Of a stretch of 64,000 nucleotides of DNA, positions 1-10,134 are shown piece by piece. Location: positions 1,426,501 through 1,490,500 of the forward strand of contig JAOTOL010001624.1 of the NCBI GenBank assembly GCA_034440575.1, written 5' to 3'. The notes beneath the pieces were generated by a model. It saw nothing but the letters and a program-made list of their open reading frames with translations, was not told where the DNA came from and did no database searches. Source of the stretch: Imbricaverruca yamaguchii (lineage: Eukaryota; Arthropoda; Thecostraca; Neoverrucidae). Position numbers and translations under genes: made by a program. Every line of letters starts with the position of its first letter. The stretch's first letter is position 1.

Positions 1-1784
1 CGCATCGTCTCTCTGTGTTGGAGGGGCGATGGCAGCAAGGCGGTGTGTCGGGAAGTTGGAGCAGATGTGTCCAAGCTGCTGTAGAACTTGTTTGCGGCGC
101 GACTTGCAGACATTGCGACGGAGAGGCGAATCTCACGTGTGTGGGGAGATGAGATCGCCTGCCGATGCAGTGTATGGTGTGGTGAAGGTGGAGAGTACCG
201 GGAATTAGTTGAAAGCGAATTTTGCTCGCGGCACGTGGTCTGACACGCGGCGCGACAGTGGCAATAACTACAGTGTTGTTGCCCACGTGTTGCACCCAAT
301 CGTAGATTGATCTGTGCCTCAGCTAGCACCCAATCATGGCTTGATCCACGCCTCAGCTTGTGCCACATGCTTGCTCGCTATTGGCAAAGGCCCATCCAAC
401 CATTGCCGGCGTCCGTGTGCGAGCACTGGGTTAGGGCGTGAGCTCGAAGGTGGCGGGTGGGGCATAACCGCAAATGTTAAGCAGTTAGCGCTTTTTCCAA
501 TTGCGAAAAATCGCACGACGATGCACAAATTCAGGTGTGGTTTCCCGGCGTCACACCTTGATGATGTATCGGGATTTCAAATGTTATGCAGTTGACCATG
601 ATACTCTCAACAATCTCAGCAATCTTCTGGCGTTTGCGTTTCCTGTTGACCGGCCGCAGACAGTGTGCCCCGTCGCACCATTGATATCCAATCGATGCGA
701 TGCAGGGTGAAACAGTGCGTGTGAACAGGTTAAGGCCGCATGCGTTTTAGAATCAAACATCCGGTGTTTGAGGTGTGGCGATTGTTTGTTCCAATATCTG
801 AATGTGTTTCTGGATATTTTGTCTTCTTTTTACATGCGACTGCTGTTTCGTCTGTTGAATTGATGCATGGAATGGAATTATCGGGTTAAATCATTGTCAC
901 GTTCTTGTGCCTGCAAACATGCATTTAGAATTGTTTGGTCTTGGATCGCGCGTGCTAAGGAGAATATAGAAAAGAACGTGTGATGATTGCATGAAGAGAA
1001 AGGTGCTCAGCACTTGGAAACTCATGTTTCCTCAAGTGGTTGACAAGCCGTTATCAGGATCAAATCAAGAACATGTGGAATGGCGACTCCGTAGCGCTTC
1101 CTAAGTTGTCCAGAATGAGATGTTTATAGTGACTTACCTAATAGCCCTTAGAGGTGATGCCTTTCGCGGCTACGGAAGTGTATTTGCAGTGAGCCGTGGA
1201 AGCGGGCGTCTGCTCCCACTCTCCGTTCGCCGTTGGTTGAGTGGGTTCAGGACCGGGGAGAGCAGTCGGGCACTCAGGCCGAGAGCTGGCCAAGTGTGCC
1301 CCGGGGAAATGCAGCCTGGCCGGCGCCCGCCGTCAGCGGCCGGCTCAATGACGTCGGGCCGAAAGTGATGTCAGAGATGGCCCGACGGATCGTGGTCGAC
1401 GCGACGGTGTCCGGGCGTGACCCAGACGTCAAGCAGAGATGGGACGTGTGCGTCGTCAACATCGGCGGACCACCGTCCTCGGCGCGACTGCCGTTGTGTC
1501 GACCAGCCGGGTACCAGACGGAAGTCCGCGCTTGGCGCGAGCCTGGCGCCGTCGGTACCATGGCAACACGTAGTGTCTGGCTCGCGATTTGACAGTCTTC
1601 GGTGCCTCCGCTTTATTGAACGCCGATGCCAACATACTTATATTGTTGCGTCTCGCATGCATGCAGCGATTACAAGGGCAGCAGTGGACGATCCCGTCCC
1701 GCCTGCTGCGAACCACCGTATCGATAATTGGTTAAAACCGGGCCATGTAATAAACAGAACGGTAGGAGTGAGTAGTGTACACGT
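1..1784. other. No gene recognised
   Basis: Mixed-composition DNA with GC-rich patches (about 400-460 and 1200-1560). Open frames occur on both strands in the GC-rich patch, but none has a recognisable domain, signal peptide or convincing splice sites, so I treat them as chance frames. The minus-strand gene ending at 1785 may have its 3' UTR here. Confidence 0.5.
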
Positions 1785-2159
1785 TCAGATGTCCAGAAAG
1801 TCGACGATCTTGCCGTTGAGTCCTCTCCAGCCGGCTAGCATATTCAGCTGGCCGTCGGCTGGCGTTGCCTCGTCGTCGTCGTCGTCGTCGTCGGTGGTCT
1901 GTACTCGCGGCTCCGTCTCCACCGACTCGTAACGCTCGATGCTGGCGACCATGACGTCAGCGGCCGTCCAGGCCGTCCTGAGCGGTACCGGCTCCAGTGG
2001 GGCGTCGGCCACTGCCAGCGCCGGGTCGGCGGCACCTCCCACCGCCGAGCCGAGCGTCCTCGGCCGTGTCAGGTGTCTGTTCAGCAGAGCCGAGCGCACC
2101 TGGGAGCGAGCACGGGCGGTCAGTGTCCTGTCGGTACCTCCCATCTCGGAGACAGCACG
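1785..2159 (-). CDS. Proposed last coding exon of a small secreted protein (with 3311-3415)
   Basis: This 124-codon frame ends in TGA at 1785. I start it at 2159, directly after a plausible acceptor (CCCTGACGACATTCAG), which gives phase 0 and matches the phase-0 donor of the signal-peptide exon at 3311. The frame is open for a further 18 codons upstream, so the exact start is uncertain. The product has an Arg/Leu-rich helical start, a run of seven Asp encoded by a GTC/GAC trinucleotide run (about 1870-1892), and the hydrophobic ending GLNGKIVDFLDI. I recognise no family. Further exons could lie between 2159 and 3311. That it is coding rests on codon regularity and phase match, not homology. 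Confidence 0.45.
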   Translation of the reverse strand, partial: RAVSEMGGTDRTLTARARSQVRSALLNRHLTRPRTLGSAVGGAADPALAVADAPLEPVPLRTAWTAADVMVASIERYESVETEPRVQTTDDDDDDDEATPADGQLNMLAGWRGLNGKIVDFLDI

Positions 2160-2917
2160 CTGAATGTCGTCAGGGTGCAGCCAGCGCCATCCAACGGAGC
2201 GTTGTGTAACCAACGTTGTGATTGAGCGGCGCTCGCCCAGGAGCCGTCTGTAAGGTGGTACCCTATTGGAGACTCAAATTGGAGGAAGCATAGATCTTCA
2301 AAAGGTGGGGGAGTATGCAGGTCTAACCCAGTCATATGAACGCTTAACACGGTATGTTCGAGGCGCTGCATCTGACAACCAAGTGCACAGCATTAAGTCA
2401 TCAGTTATTCGGAGCCGTTTGCTTTCGAAGGGAATTGTTGCAGGAAATATTGTTGACGCAGGTGCTTGCCGCAGAGGGCCTCGGAAAGTAGTCAACGGGG
2501 AGGGCTCCTGAGTAGTCGGAGGGGGGCCAGTGTATCAGGAGTCCTTTACAAATGCGTGCGCCTTTTTGGGAAATCGTACATCCGTTCTTGGGCTCAGGAA
2601 CGCTTCGTGTTGGTTCGGGACATTGGCCCTCACCATCGTGTCAGTGACGATCTCTTTCCCTCCGTTCCCAAAGGCCCATTTCGTTGACTCAGGGGCCAGC
2701 TTTTTACTGGTAAGTCCCTCGCCGTCAGCTCCGGGGTCCCTCCACCGATTCGGATCTTCTCCGTCGGCCCAGAGTCCCTCCTCGCTTGCTTGAGGCCCTA
2801 CGCCGATGGCATCGTGAAATAAAAATAATGTCAGGTCTGAGAATATAGTGGCGAAATCCGTTGAGTTTCCGGTTAACGGCAGGAGGGATCTGGTGAATCG
2901 ACACCTGCCCCCACACC

Positions 2918-3022
2918 ATGATTTTAAAAATCAGCACCGCCGACCGAGACGTCATTCGTGCCATGACGCAGGACGTTTCAGTGGAAACCATGTCCGACCA
3001 CATCGCAAACATGGAGATAAAC
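2918..3022 (+). CDS. Candidate coding exon on the plus strand, unknown protein
   Basis: Thirty-five codons from an ATG at 2918 (context CCACACCATG), beginning MILKISTADRDVIRAM, end exactly at a good donor (AAC|GTAAGC), phase 0. The frame has a mix of charged residues and balanced codons, unlike the surrounding shadows. An internal acceptor (TTTTAAAAATCAG at 2927-2939) would make it an internal exon instead. No downstream partner exon is recognised. It lies inside the proposed intron of the minus-strand secreted-protein gene, so the two genes would be nested head-on. The opposite strand is also open here but has weaker splice sites. Confidence 0.35.
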
Positions 3023-3310
3023 GTAAGCTCCACACATTCCGCACATCCTTTACCGGGCTCAGATCCAGTAATTGTGATGCGGTATGGAATTTGGTACGCT
3101 GGGGCACCAATTTTCCGCAGAGAAGACTCCTTTCCTACATAGGTGCGCCATCTGCTGAAAAGTTAGCCGAGCGGGAGGCGTGATGCATTAAAGCGTCCCG
3201 GAGGGCCGCCACATTTCCATCCGCGGAAGAGGGCGCGCGCCCCTAGCGCCTCCATCACTCGGGTCCGCTACCACCCCCGGCCGAACCGCACGCACGACGC
3301 CCGACCTCAC

Positions 3311-3415
3311 CTGGTGGTGAACCTGCTCCCTCTGCTCGGGACTCAGGCGCTGAGCGAGGACGGCGGCGGCGGCCGCCAGCAGCGTCACGCCCCACGCCAG
3401 CCGACGCAGCGACAT
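3311..3415 (-). CDS. First coding exon, signal peptide of a secreted protein
   Basis: An ATG at 3415 opens 35 codons that end at the donor CACCACCAG|GTGAGG, phase 0. The peptide is a textbook signal sequence: MSLRRLAWG, then a hydrophobic core (VTLLAAAAAVLA), then a likely signal-peptidase site after the AVLA motif, followed by QRLSPEQREQVHHQ. The exon is GC-rich. The best in-phase downstream exon is 1785-2159, which would give a mature protein of about 137 residues, but other exons may intervene. The family is not recognised. Confidence is high that this is a signal-peptide exon and lower for its partner. Confidence 0.6.
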
Positions 3416-4900
3416 GGTGACGCCGCGACACGTCCCGGTCGAGTGGCGGCCGGCCGTGACGTGCGCGGCGTGACGCCCCCTCCCCGGTCGGCTCGGGTGT
3501 CCACCGAGGGGGCGGCAGCGCGCGGCGGCTCCACCCACCCGGTGGTGCGGGCACGCGACCGAGCGGTGGATTTTCAGTTATGGGCGCAAAATGACCCTAG
3601 ATGTCGACGCGCCCCTAAACTCCAATCCACCACCGAGCGGTGGATGATCAGCTCAAGCCCGGGTACCCGCGTTAGTTAGTGCTCAGGGCTTTTGGCCGCG
3701 TCGACTGCACCGGTCACGGGGCGCCCATAACCAATGAGTACCCGTGTCAAAACGTCGGCAAGGAACAGCGCCGGGTGGTCGGTGTTGGCGACTCAAATTT
3801 AGTACAGAACATTTGAGACGCGGCAAACTTGAACAAAGGAACTGTCTGTTACGTCAAGACAAGCGGCACATTGCAGCTTAGTTGCACTCAGCCCACACGC
3901 ATCGGCAGGAGTCGCCATGACCTTGCAGATTTCAAACTTTCGACAAGCCTTAAGGCATCATTCGAGATCAAAGCTGAGATTAAGTTTACCTGAGTTTCTA
4001 GATTACACTGCCACCATTGTCGCAACTTGCAACCGGACGAAACTTGGCATTCGAATTGTCCACGAGTCATATGGCTTGGAAAACCGACGCATTTATTACA
4101 GCGCTAGAAGGCGAATGAGGCATGCTATCGTGCACACAGCGACGCCCACCACATAGTGCAGCGGTACCGCGAGGGCCCTAGTTGCATTGCCACACCGCAC
4201 GGAGCACGGGCCACCGCACGTGCGCCACACGGTGCACCAGAAACACGCACACAGCGTGGGAGCGAAGCAGTTGGATTACACTCGATAATGCCGACAACGG
4301 TGGGAAAACACAATTTCGGAATGAGGGGAGTTGCCAATATGGTCGTACAGCGTTGCTGCCCGTGCATGTTCACCGAATCAGTGTGCGCGTGGGCAGCAGC
4401 AATTAGCGTTCTAAGCTAACACACGACCGAAAACCCGCAGCCAACGTGTGATGGATTATCACAAACCTCGCACTCCTTATACACACCGACTACCAAAAGC
4501 ACTCGACGCCCATCCAGCGTGCGACAAGACCCGATCAACCCATCGGGCGGGCGGCAGTCGAGCCCGCCGGGCTCACCTCACCTGACGGCACAGCCACCAA
4601 TCACCACGCCGGCCGCACCACCCCGGAATGTCGCCTGGCAGTGACCGGTAGAGCCGCTCCGGCTACGGTCGCAGCTATGCCGAGGCGGCAGCGCCATTGC
4701 GTCACGGCGCCCAGCTCCGCGAAGCTGTGTCCGCGACCTGCCGTCCCCAGCGCGCAGTCGCGGTCAGCACGCCGTGCCGACACGCAGCGCCCGCGGCCGC
4801 TCGCCTCGCCCACGTCACGTGACGCGCAAGGTCTACCGGGGGCGCCGCGGCTAACACACAGAGCCGCACCGCACACACGGCGGACCCTGCAACCGGGCCT
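3416..4900. other. Upstream region and intergenic DNA, no gene seen
   Basis: This stretch contains the presumed promoter side of the secreted-protein gene and, at 3578-3625, a minus-orientation copy of the short GGGCGC...GCGCCC dispersed element. The remainder (3660-4880) shows no supported gene. Its GC-rich end overlaps long shadow frames of the hydrolase terminal exon. Confidence 0.5.
3578..3625 (-). repeat. Short GGGCGC-bounded dispersed element, copy 1
   Basis: Matches the family best seen at 6567-6628 and 32828-32886: a core of about 35 bp with GGGCGC/GCGCCC ends around ATCAACTGC...TGGTTAT. Here it reads in reverse (TATGGGCGCAAAATGACC...GACGCGCCCCTAAACTCC). Confidence 0.55.
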
Positions 4901-5050
4901 CACCGACCCTGTAACGGCCCGGGCTTCCTGGGCCCTGTAACGACCCGGGCCTCCTGGGCCCTGTAACGGCCCGGCCTCCTGGGCCCGACCGACCCCGTAG
5001 CAGGACGTCACGGACTCTGCGACAGCCGCGCCTCCCGGGCCCGACGGACC
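4900..5050. repeat. GC-rich minisatellite in the hydrolase 3' flank
   Basis: Imperfect tandem units of roughly 25-30 bp built on CCTGTAACGGCCCGGGC and TCCTGGGCCC. They lie directly downstream (minus sense) of the hydrolase stop codon at 5071, so they are probably in its 3' UTR. Confidence 0.6.
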
Positions 5051-5070
5051 CCGCAGCCGGGCGGGGGACC

Positions 5071-5430
5071 TCACGCCTGCGCGGCGCGGCCGCCGGCCGA
5101 CAGCGTGTCGCGGCGCGCGCGCACCAGCCGGCGCACCAGCCGCACCAGCCGGTCGCGGTGGCTGTGCACCAGGTGGCGGTCGGCGCCGGGCACGGTGACG
5201 TGGCGCGCCGACGGATAGCGCCGCAGCAGGTGGGCGGCGCCGTCCGCCCAGGCGGCGTTCAGCGTCGCCGGCAGCGTCGCGTCGTGCCACTCGCCGGTGA
5301 CGATCGTGACGCTGGTGTTGGCCGGCAGCGGGCGCGCCACGGCGCGCCGCAGCTGCTCGCCGCTGTCCGCCAGGAAGTAGTGCTCGTCCACCACGGTGCT
5401 GGCGTGGCGCGGGTGGCACAGCAGGTGTTT
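5071..5430 (-). CDS. Alpha/beta-hydrolase-fold protein, exon 6 (terminal)
   Basis: This terminal exon encodes 119 residues plus TGA. Its acceptor is CTCTGTCGGCAG|AAACAC, phase 0, matching exon 5. It begins KHLLCHPRHASTVVDEHYF and contains the late core of the fold: the strand SVTIVTGEWHD, where an acidic residue of a triad would lie, and GADRHLVHSHRD, where the catalytic His normally sits. The C-terminus is Arg-rich. With the other five exons it makes a protein of at least 350 residues. Confidence 0.75.
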   Translation of the reverse strand, partial: KHLLCHPRHASTVVDEHYFLADSGEQLRRAVARPLPANTSVTIVTGEWHDATLPATLNAAWADGAAHLLRRYPSARHVTVPGADRHLVHSHRDRLVRLVRRLVRARRDTLSAGGRAAQA

Positions 5431-5970
5431 CTGCCGACAGAGCGTTGGTTTGTGACTCCAGCCCTGCACGGCATTTAACGTCCCCGTGGCAGGTTGAAGC
5501 CAGCCCGTCCAACGTAAACCGACCAGTACCATACAAGTACTGTCGGCGATAACATTTCAGGTTGAGCTGGGCTGTAAGATCTGCTACACAGCAATAACTC
5601 ACGTTCGAACAATTGTGCAGCACGAATTGGTTGTCCCACCTTCGACGTCGTCGTATACGTGTGTGCCATATTCTGAGTGACCGAGCTGATGAACTCACTT
5701 ACCCCACTGTTAAGGACTCCACTTCCTCGACTGTCGATGACCTCGCTGATCTGTCCCCACTGATATGTAAGCCCAATGATCCATTCTCTGATGACTCCAC
5801 TGGCTGACATAATGACATCGCTCGCCAGTCTCATGATGACCTGATCTGTGCTGTTGACACCACTGGGCCGTCCGTTGATGACTTCATTCACCTGTCTGCT
5901 GGTGACCTCACTGACCTCACTGCCTGTCTGTCGAAGACCCTCCTCTTACTTATATGCATATTAATAACAC

Positions 5971-6170
5971 CACTGACCTGCCTGCTGATGACAACCATTG
6001 ACCTGCCTGTTGGTGTCATCCACTGACCTGTTTGATGATTACATTCACTGACCTGTCTGTTGACGACATCCACTGACCTGTCTGTTGATGACATCCAATG
6101 ACCTGTTTGCTGTTGGCATCCACCGACCTGTTTGTTAATGCCATCCACTGACCTGTCTGTTGATGACCGT
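5971..6170 (-). repeat. 25-bp minisatellite made of the exon 5 splice donor
   Basis: Eight 25-bp units lie head to tail. The unit touching the exon contains the exon 5 end and donor: in minus sense ACGGTCATCAACAGACAG|GTCAGTG. The other seven repeat this junction with substitutions (CAACAGACAG|GTCAGTGG and variants) through the start of intron 5. A more degenerate continuation extends to about 5690. It therefore contains a series of decoy 5' splice sites; 25 is not a multiple of 3, so use of a decoy would shift the frame. Confidence 0.85.
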
Positions 6171-6375
6171 GTCACCCAGCTCGTCGGCCAGCTCCAGCAG
6201 CGGCGGCTCCATCAGCCCGGCCATCAGCAGGATGCGCACCAGACCGGCCGCCGCCGCCACGTGCAGCGTCTGCAGCGGCGGCAGCACGTGGTCGCGCACG
6301 AACGGTAGCCACGGGCCGCGCTCGTCCAGCACGTGCTCCGTCAGCGGGTTCAGCAGCACCAGGTCGGACACCAGC
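6153..6375 (-). CDS. Alpha/beta-hydrolase-fold protein, exon 5
   Basis: A 223-nt exon with acceptor GTCGGCGGCAG|GCTGG and donor AACAGACAG|GTCAGT. It takes one base to finish the split Ser codon of exon 4 and ends in phase 0. It encodes LVSDLVLLNPLTEHVLDE, the strand that follows the nucleophile region in this fold, then a mostly helical cap (WLPFVRDHVLPPLQTLH, AAAAGLVRILLMAGLMEP). The in-phase junctions on both sides support the model. Confidence 0.78.
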
Positions 6376-7567
6376 CTGCCGCCGACGGAACCGCACGCGT
6401 GACACCACCAATTGGCACACATTGGCTGAGGGGCGCACATATTGGCTGAGGCCGGCTGCTATGGCTACCAAATCATCGCCACCAATCACACAGCGTGCAC
6501 ATATTCGCTGAGGTCGGCCGGCTGATACGGTTACCAAATCATCGCCACCAATCACATAGGGCCCCGTTGATCGATTATTTGGGCTTAAGGGCGCATCAAC
6601 TGCTACTGGTTATGTAGCGCCCAGCACACAGGGCCCCAATCCCTTTCGATTTTCTACGCTAAGAAGTTGAAAATTCGTCATCAAGAGAGTGCGTGACCAC
6701 TTTACGATATATACCACGAATCAGCAAGCTGGAGGTCAGTGAGCTCTGGCTCGACGTCAGTGAATTATAATTTCGAATGATAGAGCCCTTTGACTGTTGA
6801 TGGCGTCGAAGGCGCATGGTAACGAGTTGGCATTTACGGGCGCAACGATATCGAACGTACTGTGCGTCACAGCCGCCTGGGCGACTTAAGAGGGTGGTGT
6901 TTTTGCGTGCGGTTGCACACGAGTGGCGAGTTATCACCTCAGTGTTTGTGTGCCAAAGAAACAAAGCAAGACGTTTCCATCCGCTGCGACTTTCAAGTCG
7001 TCACCCTGATATATAGCCATCACGCAGAAGCGTCGTCATTGGCCTTCCAGAAACATCGGCGGCATGAAATGCTATGAGCGAACTGTTTGTAGGAGCGTTC
7101 CTAGCAATAAGTACAGCCAACAGTGTAGACAAGAGGACGTTGAACTACGTAAACATACATGCGTCGGCGGAACAGACAAATAATCAAAGAAAATACGCTA
7201 ACAGCACCATCGTTTATGTCGGTGGTCATTCGTTGATGGACTGCGCGGAGTAGTAACAACACATGGGTGCTCGACGAATCCCGTGCCAAATAAGTACGTG
7301 TGTGTTGCACGGAAACGCCACCAAGCGCCTTGTTGCCTAGCAACCGGATCGACTTAAGGTGGATGAAAATCCCTCGGGAAATCAGGAAGTGCATTCAGTT
7401 CACGACATAATGAGTCCAGTTGTTGAATCACGAACCGAACAATCCGCCACCCAGTTCGTAAGCCGGCAACACGTATTCAGTTGATGATCCCAGTGGGAGA
7501 CTTAATGACCTCGCTGCACCACCTAACAACCGCCGGTGTGCAGCACCAACACACATGATGGTTTGAT
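6376..7567. other. Hydrolase intron 4, upstream part
   Basis: Contains two short direct copies of a TTGGCTGAGG/ACCAAATCATCGCCACCAATCA sequence (about 6410-6560) and the GGGCGC short element at 6567-6628. Nothing is recognised from 6630 to 7567. Confidence 0.5.
6567..6628 (+). repeat. Short GGGCGC-bounded dispersed element, copy 2
   Basis: Nearly identical to the copy at 32828-32886 over more than 50 bp (ATTTGGGCTTAAGGGCGCAT, then CAACTGCTACTGGTTATGTA, then GCGCCCA), implying recent spread. The ends GGGCGC/GCGCCC are inverted repeats. Confidence 0.75.
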
Positions 7568-7723
7568 TCGGTTTGGATTGTGGCCTTACGACGCACATGG
7601 CAGCTGAGGCCATATGGCGTCGGCTGCCTCTCACCCTGCCAAGAAGGGCGGACATCAAGTGGAATCGAACCCCGCACCTCTGGCGCGCCATACGCTCAGC
7701 TTAACCACTGAGCAACCGACGCC
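7568..7723 (-). mobile_element. tRNA-derived SINE, family A
   Basis: In minus sense it begins GGCGTCGGTTGCTCAGTGG (A box) and has the B box GGGGTTCGATTCC. It ends with a tRNA-unrelated part containing GTGAGAGGCAGCCGACG and GTCGTAAGGCCACAATCC. The same body occurs at 31620-31759 (minus) and 33121-33312 (plus). Confidence 0.8.
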
Positions 7724-7733
7724 CCACACTCAC

Positions 7734-7913
7734 GATGGATACGTGTGGGCGAACAGTTGGGCGTTGAGTGCGCCCAGGCCGGCGCCCAGGTAGAGCAGCG
7801 GCTGCGGCTGTTGGCTGACCTCGGTCACCAGTCGGTGCAGGTCGGCCACCGTCCGCTCCGCCGTGTACGCCGTGGCCGGACGACCGGCCGGCGGCAGCGG
7901 CGCCGGCTCCGAC
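7734..7913 (-). CDS. Alpha/beta-hydrolase-fold protein, exon 4 (nucleophile-elbow exon, Ser missing)
   Basis: A 180-nt exon with acceptor GAGGCGGGCGACAG|GTCGG and donor TATCCATC|GTGAGT. The entry phase matches exon 3 and the exit phase matches exon 5. It encodes an Ala/Pro-rich linker, then VADLHRLVTEVSQQPQPLLY and LGAGLGALNAQLFAHTYPS. The latter aligns with the nucleophile elbow GxSxG of the family, but the Ser position is Gly (G-A-G-L-G), so classical esterase or lipase chemistry is unlikely. The acceptor is the edge of the 48-bp minisatellite, so several in-frame acceptors compete. Confidence 0.78.
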
Positions 7914-9245
7914 CTGTCGCCCGCCTCCATCGGCCTGTCGCGGGCAGTGCACCAGGTCAGACACCAGCCCGCCTCCATCGGCCTGTCGCGGGCAGTGCAC
8001 CAGGTCAGACACCAGCCCGCCTCCATCGGCCTGTCGCGGGCAGTGCACCAGGTCAGACACCAGCCCGCCTATGGGGAGGGACCCGCCTCCATCGGCCTGT
8101 CGCGGGCAGTGCACCAGGTCAGACACCAGCCCGCCTCCATCGGCCTGTCGCGGGCAGTGCACCAGGTCAGACACCAGCCCGCCTCCATCGGCCTGTCGCG
8201 GGCAACCAGGTCAGACACCAGCCCGCCTCCATCGGCCTGTCGCGGGCAGTGCACCAGGTCAGACACCAGCCCGCCTCCATCGGCCTGTCGCGGGCAGTGC
8301 ACCAGGTCAGACACCAGCCCGCCTCCATCGGCCTGTCGCGGGCAGTGCACCAGGTCAGACACCAGCCCGCCTCCATCGGCCTGTCGCGGGCAGTGCACCA
8401 GGTCAGACACCAGCCCGCCTCCATCGGCCTGTCGCGGGCAGTGCACCAGGTCAGACACCAGCCCGCCTCCATCGGCCTGTCGCGGGCAGTGCACCAGGTC
8501 AGACACCAGCCCGCCTCCATCGGCCTGTCGCGGGCAGTGCACCAGGTCAGACACCAGCCCGCCTCCATCGGCCTGTCGCGGGCAGTGCACCAGGTCAGAC
8601 ACCAGCCCGCCTCCATCGGCCTGTCGCGGGCAGTGCACCAGGTCAGACACCAGCCCGCCTCCATCGGCCTGTAGTGGGTAGTGCACCAGGTCAGACACCA
8701 GCCCGCCTCCATCGGCCTGTAGTGGGCAGTGCACCAGGTCAGACACCAGCCCGCCTCCATCGGCCTGTAGTGGGCAGTGCACCAGGTCAGACACCAGCCC
8801 GCCTCCATCGGCCTGTCGCGGGCAGTGCACCAGGTCAGACACCAGCCCGCCTCCATCGGCCTGTCGCGGGCAGTGCACCAGGTCAGACACCAGCCCGCCT
8901 CCATCGGCCTGTCGCGGGGGGCAGTGCACGTCCAGGTCAGACACCAGCCCGCCTCCATCGGCCTGTAGTGGGCAGTGCACCAGGTCAGACACCAGCCCGC
9001 CTCCATCGGCCTGTAGTGGGCAGTGCACCAGGTCAGACACCAGCCCGCCTCCATCGGCCTGTCGCCCGCCTCCATCGGCCTGTCGCGGGCAGTGCACCAG
9101 GTCAGACACCAGCCCGCCTCCATCGGCCTGTCGCGGGCAGTGCACCAGGTCAGACACCAGCCCGCCTCCATCGGCTGTCGCGGGCAGTGCACCAGGTCAG
9201 ACACCAGGCTCCATCGGCCTGTCAGGGCATGTGCACCAGGTCAGA
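7914..9245 (-). repeat. 48-bp minisatellite (about 27 units) carrying splice acceptors
   Basis: About 27 units of 48 bp, mostly identical. In minus sense each reads GGGCTGGTGTCTGACCTGGT, then GCACTGCCCGCGACAG, then GCCGATGGAGGC. A few units carry CACTACAG instead of CGCGACAG, and some are shortened or have short insertions (about 8203, 8918-8934, 9060-9075, 9172-9215). The array fills the 3' end of intron 3 and touches exon 4. Each unit has a CAG|G acceptor-like end and a part closely resembling the exon 5 acceptor junction (GGCTGGTGTC[C/T]GACCTGGTGC). Since 48 is divisible by 3, long open frames run along the array on both strands; these are a property of the repeat, not independent genes. 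Confidence 0.95.
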
Positions 9246-10134
9246 CACCTGTGCCGTCGACACCCGCCCGCTGCGCCTGGATACGCTACGGAAGTTGCGA
9301 CGCGCCAGTGATTCACCGACAACAGGTCCTATCCCAGAGCTTTCAAGAAAGGCGACATTTCGAACATCTATCACCGAACGTGGTACGACTTTGGCCTTTC
9401 GACGTGAGGTTTCTCAGGTCACCAAACATCATCCTAATTCGAAAAGCCCCAGTAATGTGCGTATACCTGGTCCTTAGATATCTACATCAGATACCTGTCC
9501 ATCATCAACGGATGGGCGGACGGACGGACGGACAGATGGACAGTGCATGGCACCCCAGCTGCTTGAAATAATGGCTTTGAAGATCGATTTCGATTGTGTT
9601 ACATGTGATTTTGTAGCAAATGAGAAATGTTCAGTTAAGGGTCTGAGGGAAAAAATAGGAAGCCCATGAATATATTCATGAGATATAGCGTGTTAAAGTT
9701 TTCTAGACGCTTTGAACCTTAAATATTAAAGACATAACAAGCCATAATGCTCAAATTTTAACAAAAACTGATAGTGTGTCATACGACTGGTACATCCATC
9801 ACATTAAATCTTCACATGAATGCTCATTGACATGTCACAAATTATTGTGCATGAAAGCCTGGGTTTCCTGCTTTTCGCCTAGAGGAATCGTAGGCGCAAC
9901 GCCATGCAAACGCCGGGCACCCTCGGCTAAAACATTTTAGGGGTGATGCACTGGAGCATCCTGGTGCCTCATTTTCCGGTCACATGGGCGCCACATTCCC
10001 ATGGGGCATAGAGGTCCTGCGCCCCTTGAATCCGCCCCTCAATGGCATAGGCCCCACATGCCAGGTACACAGCAGGCATGAGGCACACAACGGAGGCAGA
10101 CAGATGCAGACAGGGCAAGTGACGACCCGCTGAC
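9246..10134. other. Hydrolase intron 3, unique part
   Basis: Intron sequence with a short GGAC tetranucleotide run near 9516-9535 and AT-rich DNA from about 9560. No gene is seen. Confidence 0.6.

Noticed and set aside
4601..5698. A 365-codon minus-strand frame over the hydrolase terminal exon
   Set aside because: It is out of frame with the domain-bearing reading and is Arg/Ala/Pro-rich, as expected of a GC-rich shadow.
7914..9245. CRISPR-like array
   Set aside because: Units are contiguous with no unique spacers, and the context is a eukaryotic intron.
8069..9477. Very long open frames (345-468 codons) on both strands across the 48-bp array
   Set aside because: A 48-bp unit without stops keeps every frame open; these are repeat artefacts. 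Only the possible in-frame extension of hydrolase exon 4 is kept as a finding.
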